Of a stretch of DNA of 64,000 nucleotides, positions 56,648-64,000 are shown piece by piece; the stretch's first letter is position 1; each line of letters opens with the position of its first letter. The notes beneath the pieces were generated by a model. The model did not search any database. It was given only the letters and a program-made list of their open reading frames with translations, and was not told the origin of the DNA. A program made the position numbers and the translations under genes. Source of the DNA: Diaporthe sp. PMI_573 (taxonomy: Eukaryota > Ascomycota > Sordariomycetes > Diaporthales > Diaporthaceae); contig JAJTUP010000003.1 in NCBI GenBank assembly GCA_021399435.1, forward strand, positions 2,232,001 through 2,296,000, read 5' to 3'.

Positions 56648-57717
56648 ACGTTCTCCCCGCCATCAGTGCGCCAGACTGGCTGAGGTACAAGACGCAGGTT
56701 TCAAAAGTGCAGGGCGCAAAAGCGCAGGCCCGGGGTACCAAGGCAATGAACACAGAGACAGCAATGACAAAATGCTGATCATTGTCTCCCCAGAGAGCAC
56801 ATGCTTAAGGCCGGGAGGAGACTGGGACCGCGCTGGCATAGTTATGACCAACAGGCGCTTCCCCCGAGTCGTGCGCTGGCCCCAGTACATCCGAAACAAA
56901 AGGCAGAAGCAGCAGTTGGATATTGAAGGGCCGACATTGAGCGGTCGGCTCTTGTTTGAACATACTCAGTTTGGTCTCGCAACCTGTTCCATGGGCATCT
57001 CGGATCTACAATGCCTGAGGCGCGGGTTGCATGCATTTTTCACCGGCGTCGCGAGTGGCGTTGCTCATAGAGTTTACAACAAACGAGACCAACGAGTATG
57101 AATAGAGTTCCAAACGGTACTAGATGGATAGCTGTGGTACATTGCGACAATGGGCTTTACTGAGGAATGAAATTAGATTATGGATAGCCCAACTTTTTGC
57201 ACACTGTGCTCTTCGTAAAGTCACGAATTCTGATGCAAACGGCCAGGTGACTTGGGCCACTCTGGTGGATTGGCGGATAGGGCCTGCAGGAAGAGCCAGC
57301 GGCAACCTGAGCGGAGGCAAAATAAGACAGTACGGGCCCAAGATGCTCTGCTGGTTTGAGTTGTCGGGATGCAGACAAATTTCGCGGCATGGCAAGTGCT
57401 CGAGCTCTAATCTCGCCCTCTGCTCTCATGTCCCGTCCCGGCCCCCGCCCCGGCAATGAGAGGCTAAAATCTGTCTGATGTGCATGAAAAGTGCATGAAA
57501 AGTCCGTATCTGCACTCGGCGGTGGTGTCCTTTGGAAGAGTGGCCAATGCGCACCAGGACCCACTTTGAGGCCGGACCTACCAATTTTTCCGTGCGGATT
57601 CATCCGCTAATTGGATCCAAAAAGCCCACCAGAAATTCTACCCAAACACCTTACCTTCTCCCAAGCGATCCAGGACAACGACATTTTGGCGCAACACCAT
57701 CAACCAGGTTGCCCAGC
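56648..57717. other. intergenic: ITC1 3' side and RPS18 promoter
   Basis: This 1.07-kb stretch has no recognised gene. It contains a gtgcatgaaaa direct repeat at 57480-57501. The pyrimidine-rich segment around 57648-57665 lies in the probable RPS18 leader. Confidence 0.55.
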
Positions 57718-58466
57718 ATGTCTCTCGTGTCGGGCGAGAAGGTAAATGCGACTCTCTCCGTGGCCATCGACTGAAAATCATTCGAGTTCATATACTGACG
57801 GTTGATGTGTGCCTCTAGTCGAACTTCCAGTTCATCTTGCGTCTGCTCAACACCAACGTTGACGGCAAGCAAAAGGTTGTCTACGCCCTCACCAAGATCA
57901 AGGGTGTCGGTCGCCGCTACTCCAACCTCGTCTGCAAGAAGGCCGATGTCGACCTGAACAAGCGCGCCGGAGAGCTCACCTGTACGATCCCCGACGAGGC
58001 CCCGAGGGCCAGCCCGAAATGGACTCAAACGGAAATGCTAACACTACCCGCACAGCTGAGGAGCTCGAGCGTATCGTCACCATCATCCAGAACCCCACCC
58101 AATACAAGATTCCCAGCTGTATGTCGACTTCACACCCCGAACTCAAAGTGCACCCCGGGTTGTGGACGCAGGCGAGAGCATGACTTGCCACAGGGGGAGC
58201 GGAGGAAGACAGAAAGAACCATCGGGCTGACTAGTGGCATTTTAGGGTTCCTCAACCGACAGCGCGACATTGTCGACGGCAAGGACTCGCAGGTGCTTGC
58301 CAACGGTGTCGACTCCAAGCTCCGTGATGACCTCGAGCGCCTGAAGAAGATCCGGGCCCACCGTGGTCTGCGACACTACTGGGGCCTCCGTGTCCGTGGC
58401 CAGCACACCAAGACCACTGGTCGCCGTGGCCGGACCGTCGGTGTCTCCAAGAAGAAGGGTGGTTAA
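57718..58466 (+). CDS. RPS18: 40S ribosomal protein S18 (uS13)
   Basis: Protein of the head of the 40S subunit, close to the P-site tRNA. 156 aa in four exons: 57718-57741, 57819-57981, 58056-58118 and 58246-58466. The spliced chain reads [98 protein letters not shown] and [18 protein letters not shown]. Length and sequence match eukaryotic uS13 throughout. The intron-rich 5' part is usual for fungal ribosomal protein genes. I checked the three introns for C/D snoRNA boxes and found no convincing pair. Confidence 0.98.
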
Positions 58467-58900
58467 AGAAGAAGGCGGTTGTTGGCGTCTCGGATGGTTG
58501 GACGGGATACTCGCGGTTTTTTCTACACGGTTGCATTGCTGCTACACCATGGATGGTATCAGGCGTGTTATGGCTTGCATCGTCTGGTTTATGAGAAGGG
58601 CGTCGCCGCCCGTACTGGGCTTGTCGACAGAATGAAACCGGTATCCCACCCAAACAAAAGGAATGGAAATTGAAAGGCATTTGAGTTATGACAAGAGCCC
58701 ACGGAAACCCTTCGTGCAGGACGTGGCGTGACAACTCGATTCTTGTGTCAGGGATTCCCGCATCCGCGGAACATAATCACGTACATCAGGTCATGAAGAC
58801 CTGCATGGTCTCAAAAGCCCCTCAGCATGCCTGCACTCATCAGCTCAACATGGCCAAATGTCCTCATGAGCCTCTAAAAACCAGCTCACCCGGTATGAAT
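58467..58900. other. convergent 3' region, RPS18 / SDO1
   Basis: A 434-bp stretch that holds both 3' untranslated regions. No other feature. Confidence 0.6.
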
Positions 58901-59956
58901 TTAATCATCCTCTGTGGTGACTGCCGTGTCTAAAACCTCGACCCGTCCCTGTCCTTTGGTCTCGTTCGCTATGAAATCCGAAAGCCCCTTGTATGCGCCA
59001 GGCTCGACGAAAGCCACGACCTCCCACTCGGAGCCCACCACGTCCTGGTTCTCGATCTGTTCCACGTAGCCCAGTATCTTGTCCTTGACGGTGCCCGGCG
59101 CCTTCTTCTCGCCCTCCTCATCATCGTCTGCTCCTCCCCCCTTGCCGCCCTTCTTGTCCTTGCCGCCCTTCTCGGCGGCGGGCGCCTTCACGGCCTGCTT
59201 CAGCACGCCGGTCGAGCAGGTGATCCTCAGCCTCATCCTCGCCCTGGCGACCGGGATGGGCTGCTTGGCGATGAGCGCCTTGATCGCCTCGAGGGCCTGG
59301 CTCTTTGCGCTCTTGGTGGTCGTCACGCCCGTCCAGACGTGCTCTTTTGACGATGATGACGACGATGCTGCTTGGGCGGCGGCGGCGGCAGCAGCAGCCG
59401 CAGACACGGAGGGCTTCGCGCCGTTCTCGGCCGCTGCGGGCGTGGCGCTGCCGCTCGCGGAGGCGGAGGCGGACTTGGAGTCCTTGTCGCCGCCGTGTCC
59501 CCCCTGGTTCTGGTGGGCCTGCTGGCTCAGCATGTCCAGGGCCTTCTCGATCATGCCCGTGGTGTAGACCCTCTTTGTGCGGGGGTCGACGAGTTTCGAC
59601 GCGACGATGCCCACGACCTCGTTGTGCACGCGCTCGAGCTGGGCGGCGCGCTCACGCTCGCCGACCTGCAGCTCGCCCTTGTTGAGGATCTCGAGGACGA
59701 TGGCGTCGGTGGTCATTTCCTTGCCGAAGGCCTTGGCCAGGTCGGCGGAGGGGGCAGTCTGGCCCTTTGACACGTTCAGGAAGACGTTTGGGATCTGCAG
59801 GACGTTGTCGAGGTCCGTCTCGATGCCCGAGCGCCACTCCAGGACCTTGTTCTTGTAGCAGGCGATCTCAAAGCGCTTCTTACCCTTCTTGAGGCGCACC
59901 AGGGAGACATTTGTGAGTTTGATCTGGTTCGAGGGCTGGTTTATTTGTCGAGACAT
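58901..59956 (-). CDS. SDO1: ribosome maturation factor, SBDS homologue
   Basis: With the GTPase Efl1, releases eIF6/Tif6 from new 60S subunits in the cytoplasm. Single exon, 351 aa. Domain I is seen in MSRQINQPSNQIKLTNVSLV, RFEIACYKNKVLEWRSG, DLDNVLQIPNVFLNVSKGQ and TTDAIVLEILNKGELQVGER. Domain II contains VVGIVASKLVDPRTKRVYTT with MIEKAL and, further on, KSAKSQALEAIKALIAKQPI. Domain III is short. The protein is about 100 residues longer than yeast Sdo1. Two low-complexity inserts explain this: a Ser/Ala/Gly stretch with a nine-alanine run, and a Lys/Gly/Asp-rich stretch (GGKDKKGGKGGGADDDEEGE). Next to RPS18, another ribosome gene, in convergent orientation. Confidence 0.94.
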   Translation of the reverse strand: MSRQINQPSNQIKLTNVSLVRLKKGKKRFEIACYKNKVLEWRSGIETDLDNVLQIPNVFLNVSKGQTAPSADLAKAFGKEMTTDAIVLEILNKGELQVGERERAAQLERVHNEVVGIVASKLVDPRTKRVYTTGMIEKALDMLSQQAHQNQGGHGGDKDSKSASASASGSATPAAAENGAKPSVSAAAAAAAAAQAASSSSSSKEHVWTGVTTTKSAKSQALEAIKALIAKQPIPVARARMRLRITCSTGVLKQAVKAPAAEKGGKDKKGGKGGGADDDEEGEKKAPGTVKDKILGYVEQIENQDVVGSEWEVVAFVEPGAYKGLSDFIANETKGQGRVEVLDTAVTTEDD

Positions 59957-61408
59957 GGTGGCGGCTGTGGTGGAAGAGGAGGAGGAGGAGGAGGAGGAGG
60001 AGGGGTGGCTATGTGCGAGGGAGTTTTGGTGGTGTGTGGGCAGGACTCAGGTTGCTGCCCCGCGGTGGCTGGAGGATCGAGTCTCGGCGATGATATGTTC
60101 AGGTCTTTCTGTTAAGTTCAGGTGCGGGAGAGAAGAACCCAGGGAATCCAGATGTTGCTGACAACAGCGCGAGGAGGACAAGGCTTGCAGGTGTGTTTGT
60201 TTATTAATTATTAGAGTCGAGCCTATGTCATGGCGGGACAAGCTGCACTTTTCCTGGTATCGATAATGATTCGCAAGGTGGGCAGTGGGGTGGGATTGCT
60301 TGCCCAGGCTGACCAAAATTGCTGGCTCATTCTGATTCACTTCCGGTGAATGACTAATAATAAATGGTGGATGGAGCCTGGCAGACCTGGGGCGGCCAAG
60401 TCTCTCGCTCTCGCTCTCTCGCCATGGATGAACGGACTCCACGATGAGAACCAGTATGATGGCAATAGATGTCTACAAGATTCGAAAGGCTTGTAGGAAG
60501 GAAATGGACTTTTGCATTCATGTAACACCTGGATATCGGCTGCATAACGGCTGCATAGGTCATGGGCATTCGAATCGCGCAGGCCGGACAAGACTGCTGA
60601 AGCCTCTTCTACTACTTATTACAGCAGCAGCAGGACAGAGATACGGGTTGGGATGAGACAAGACAGCCTCTCGTGGGATAAGCTGCTATGGAAGTTATAA
60701 CTCGGTGAACAGTAGGCCTTCTCGGTGTCTGTCTTGGTAAGAACCTCGGGACCAGGGGCAGCGCTCGATGACGCTTATCAGGCACGACAGGGTGTACTCT
60801 GTATCAGAGGATCCGCGTGGGCCTCGACGCTGCGGGATTAACCACTAAGACTGTCACACGACCCTCCCCAGGTCACCGCGCCTGAGCTGGCCCTGGCCCC
60901 GTCAAGCAGGTACCCTCGGCATCTTTTTTCGGTAGGCCACTCAGGCACTCGGCACCCTGAGCTGCGTGGTTGTCGCTGGCTACACTAACAATACGGTCCT
61001 GCTACATGCAGACGCTATCCGGTTTCATCGTGGCCCCGGACATACAGGTGCCCAGAGTACCCACCTAAAGTGCCTACCTGCACTATTGTGTGCCTAGGAG
61101 GCAGGTACGTACCTTGGCAGTGACAAGTACCCGTGCCAACAGCTTCGCAGAGCTTCAGGACCTACCTCCCCCAGTCTTGTCGCCTTCCGCCTATCCTCCA
61201 TCGAACCCTTTCCTCTTCATTCTTCTTCCTACTTCATCATCACTGGCCTTCATCGTTGCTTTTTCTTAAACGCATTTGGCTCAATCATACTTATTATAAC
61301 CATACTTTGGGCCTATCGTCAGACGGCCCACACGGTACCACAGCTTATCTCTATCTGCGGAGCTATCTCGTCCCGTGTCGTCGTCACCACCTCCCACTCA
61401 CCTTCAAC
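59957..61408. other. divergent promoter region, SDO1 / carboxypeptidase Y
   Basis: This 1.45-kb stretch separates two divergent start codons. A (gga)n run at 59968-60002 lies in the SDO1 leader. Clustered tacct/aggta motifs are at 61059-61116. The last 270 bp are pyrimidine-rich, likely the carboxypeptidase leader; an in-frame ATG at 61133 is there but is probably untranslated. Confidence 0.55.
59968..60002. repeat. (gga)n run in SDO1 leader
   Basis: About eleven ggaggagg units directly precede the SDO1 start on the minus strand, where they read as a cctcct polypyrimidine tract 12-46 nt before the ATG. Confidence 0.85.
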
Positions 61409-63346
61409 ATGAGGATCGCCACCTCAGCACTGCTGGTCGGCGCCGCCTCCGCCGTCAGCCTGCAGCAGGAAACCCAGCATGTCCTCGGCGATGCTGCTGG
61501 CAAGGTCAAGGAGGTCGCCTCCTCGTGGGCTGACAAGGTCAAGGACTACGAGGCCGTCTTCGGCGCCATGACCTCTGAAGCCAAGGCACTCTGGGACGAG
61601 GTCGAGATGCTCGTTCCGAACGCATTCGACGCGCTTCCTCCCCTGACCAAGCCCAAGAAGCATGAGCGCAAGCCCGACTCCAAGTGGGACTTTGTCACCA
61701 AGGGTGCCGACGTCCAGGCCATGTGGACCGAGACCACCGCCGATGCTGAGAGCCACAGGATGGTCGGCGGAGACCTCGAGGCCTACAACCTGCGCACCAA
61801 GGCCGTCGACCCATCCAAGCTTGGTGTCGATACCGTCAAGCAGTACTCCGGATATCTCGATGACGAGGCCAACGACAAGCATCTGTTTTACTGTACGTAC
61901 ACTCCTCACCTCCTCACTCTCCCCCATCGTGACTGTTGCGGGTCCCTGCCACTAGTATCTCGCGGTCCGGGCTGACTCCTTCACACAGGGTTCTTCGAGT
62001 CGCGCAATGACCCCAAGAAGGACCCTGTCGTCCTTTGGCTCAACGGTGGCCCAGGCTGCTCCTCCCTTACCGGCCTCTTCTTCGAGCTGGGCCCTTCGTC
62101 CATCGACGACAACGTCAAGGTCGTCTACAACAAGCACTCATGGAACGCCAACGCCTCCGTCATCTTCCTCGACCAGCCCGTCAACGTTGGCTACTCCTAC
62201 AGCGGCGGCTCTGTCAGCGACACTACGGCCGCCGGCAAGGATGTCTATGCCCTCTTGACTCTCTTCTTTCAACAATTCCCCGAGTACGCCAAGCAAGACT
62301 TCCACATCGCAGGGGTTAGTACATGTCTTCCCTCATGGCTCCAATCTTTTATGCTCGGGAATCCCCCGAGTACATCATTTCAGGCTCTGTGACGCGCGAC
62401 TAACACACATAACAGGAGTCGTACGCTGGACACTACATCCCTGTGTTTGCCTCGGAAATCCTGTCCCACAAGGACCGCAACATTAACCTCAAGTCTGTGC
62501 TGATCGGTAACGGCCTGACGGACCCCTACACCCAGTACCCCCACTACCGGCCCATGGCCTGCGGTGAGGGTGGCTACGACGCTGTGCTCAGCGAGAGCGA
62601 GTGCCAGTCCATGGATAACGCCCTGCCTCGTTGCCAGTCTATGATCAGCTCGTGCTACGAGAGCAAGAGCTGGTTCAGCTGTGTCCCTGCGTCCATCTAC
62701 TGCAACAACAACATTCTCGGCACTTACCAGCGATCAGGCCAGAACCCCTATGATGTGCGCATTCCGTGTGAGGGAGGCTCGCTCTGCTACCCTGGCCTTG
62801 GAAACATCGACAAGTACCTCAACAAGAAGGATGTTATGGATGCCCTCGGCGTCGAGACTATCGACAGCTACGACAGCTGCAACTTCGACATTAACCGGAA
62901 CTTCCTTTTCAAGGGTGTAAGTACAGGTCTTCTTTCTGCGGTCCCCCGTTCTGTTGTGTTTTGGAATGTTCCAGATCACACAACTTTGAGGCACGTAGCA
63001 GGTAACTAACACACACTAGGATTGGATGCAACCTTTCCACCTGCTCGTCCCTGGCCTGCTCGAGCAGATCCCTGTCCTCATCTACGCCGGTGACGCCGAC
63101 TTCATCTGCAACTGGCTCGGCAATGAGGCTTGGTCCAACGAGCTGGACTGGCCCGGCCACAAGGACTTCAAGAGCACCAAGCTGTCGCCCCTCAAGGCTG
63201 ACGGTGAGGAGTACGGCAAGATCAAGTCTTCCGGAAACTTCACCTTTATGCAGATCTACGGAGCCGGACACATGGTTCCGTACGATCAGCCCGCAGCTGC
63301 TCTGGACTTCTACACGCGATGGATCGGAGGAGAGTGGTATGCGTAA
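61409..63346 (+). CDS. CPY1: vacuolar carboxypeptidase Y
   Basis: Serine carboxypeptidase (S10) of the vacuole, made as a prepro-enzyme. 545 aa in four exons: 61409-61892, 61989-62314, 62416-62916 and 63020-63346. Signal peptide [17 protein letters not shown] is followed by a propeptide to about residue 125. The mature part contains [20 protein letters not shown], the catalytic serine in [12 protein letters not shown] (completed by the second splice), the aspartate in [18 protein letters not shown] and the histidine in [12 protein letters not shown]. Cysteine-rich segments ([32 protein letters not shown]) match the disulfide region of fungal CPY. Start chosen at 61409 because of the signal peptide. 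Confidence 0.96.
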
Positions 63347-64000
63347 AGCATCAGCCAGATAAATTGAAATGACAGATTGACTGGTCGTCAGTGCGTGACA
63401 CCAGGTTATTGGATTTTCCAATAGAGTTGCAGAGTTATGTACCACAACAAAGTCTAGGTGAACTCAATCCTGTGTTAAAATTATCAGAATGGTCATGGTC
63501 CTCCACGTACAGAGCGCTTATCCCACTTAAAACTGCATATTGGACTGCTTTGCTGTTTATCTTACGTGATATTAAAGGCAACCCTCCAATTGGAGCTTGT
63601 CCTACAAGAGGGCATTTCAGGGTGTAATACGCTTGGAGTATATTGTCCGTTCTTGAGGTAGGCCCACCCTTTGAGATGCTGCCCACCCTGTGGAAACCAT
63701 ATTCTACAAATTAATTATTCTACAACTCGAACTCATGGAAACATAGATTAGCGGTGCTGGGGAGCCAGCATGAATTCTTGATCTGAAATCCTGGAATAGG
63801 ATAGTCAGCTGTTGCCGAGCCCCGACCGTGTCCTATGGAATTGCTGATCACAAGCTCAATGTTTTTAACGCCCTCTCTGCAAACACGGCAACCAATCCAC
63901 ACCCCCATATTTCCAAGTTGTTGCCTCAAGCCAGGATGCAGCTACAGAGATTCTTTTCGCCAGTCAAGACTCAATGGAGGGATATCCCAGTGCATAGTGA
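63347..64000. other. apparently AT-richer right end without a recognisable gene
   Basis: After the carboxypeptidase stop the sequence looks visibly AT-richer than the rest of the window. A 78-codon open frame (63391-63627) and shorter ones show no domain I can name. It may be the 3' untranslated region running into a repeat or a decayed element beyond the window edge. Confidence 0.45.

Noticed and set aside
57742..58245. possible C/D snoRNA in RPS18 introns
   Set aside because: Isolated ctga and tgatg words are present, but no C box followed by a D box with terminal pairing.
61133..61408. 92-residue N-terminal extension of carboxypeptidase Y from an upstream in-frame ATG
   Set aside because: It would bury the signal peptide at 61409; the segment is pyrimidine-rich and reads like an untranslated leader.
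1..64000. CRISPR array, rRNA genes or intact transposons
   Set aside because: No regularly spaced direct repeats, no rRNA-like segments, and no transposase, reverse transcriptase or integrase motifs were seen on either strand.

Overview
The window is nuclear DNA of a filamentous ascomycete (Pezizomycotina, most likely Sordariomycetes). The evidence is short spliceosomal introns of about 50-120 nt with GTANGT-type donors and CTAAC-like branch sites, no operons, GC-rich coding sequence, intergenic stretches of 0.3-2.3 kb, and proteins whose best family matches are fungal (Dcp2, Itc1, Oac1, Swd2, Alg8, Ctu2, carboxypeptidase Y). I worked out exon joins by hand; where I give an amino-acid length, the exon sum is divisible by three.

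Layout, left to right. An empty 2.3 kb is followed by a Zn2Cys6 regulator (2286-4614, +). Next come a U-box cyclophilin (4949-6676, -), a seven-transmembrane GOST/PTM1-type protein (7544-9528, +), an NDUFAF7-type complex I assembly methyltransferase (9822-11550, -) and a CDK10/11-type kinase (11982-13518, +). A secreted Ser/Thr-rich DUF7137-like surface protein follows (13982-14927, -). After 2 kb without a recognisable gene come an RRM protein (17095-18968, -), the decapping enzyme DCP2 (20283-22991, -), a DUF4112 membrane protein (24424-25354, +) and the ribonucleotide reductase small subunit (26441-27902, +).

The middle holds an SRP9/SRP21 subunit (28494-29092, -), an OAC1-type mitochondrial carrier (29641-30773, -), the COMPASS WD40 subunit SWD2 (31426-32725, +), the tRNA thiolation protein CTU2 (33067-34321, -), an APH-type small-molecule kinase (34661-35895, -) and a two-PH-domain protein (37737-38990, +).

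The right part holds a secreted GH5 glycosidase (40646-42082, +), a coiled-coil protein with a possible Mediator-tail role (42738-43966, -), an M24B Xaa-Pro peptidase (44771-46591, +), an L-type lectin cargo receptor (47117-48499, -), ALG8 (49492-51203, +), the ISW2 partner ITC1 (53206-56647, +), RPS18 (57718-58466, +), the SBDS homologue SDO1 (58901-59956, -) and vacuolar carboxypeptidase Y (61409-63346, +). The last 650 bp look AT-richer and hold no recognisable gene.

This is a core housekeeping block (mRNA turnover, translation, chromatin, secretory pathway, mitochondria). I see no biosynthetic cluster, intact transposon, tRNA, rRNA or CRISPR array, and no gene set that clearly forms a new system. 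The most interesting items are small: MluI-type palindromes around RNR2, a tiny upstream ORF whose stop overlaps the ALG8 start codon, an ITC1 first exon whose only coding content is the ATG, two GC-AG introns, a stop-free 66-nt intron in the peptidase gene, a nested hairpin upstream of the regulator gene, and an internally duplicated DUF4112 motif.
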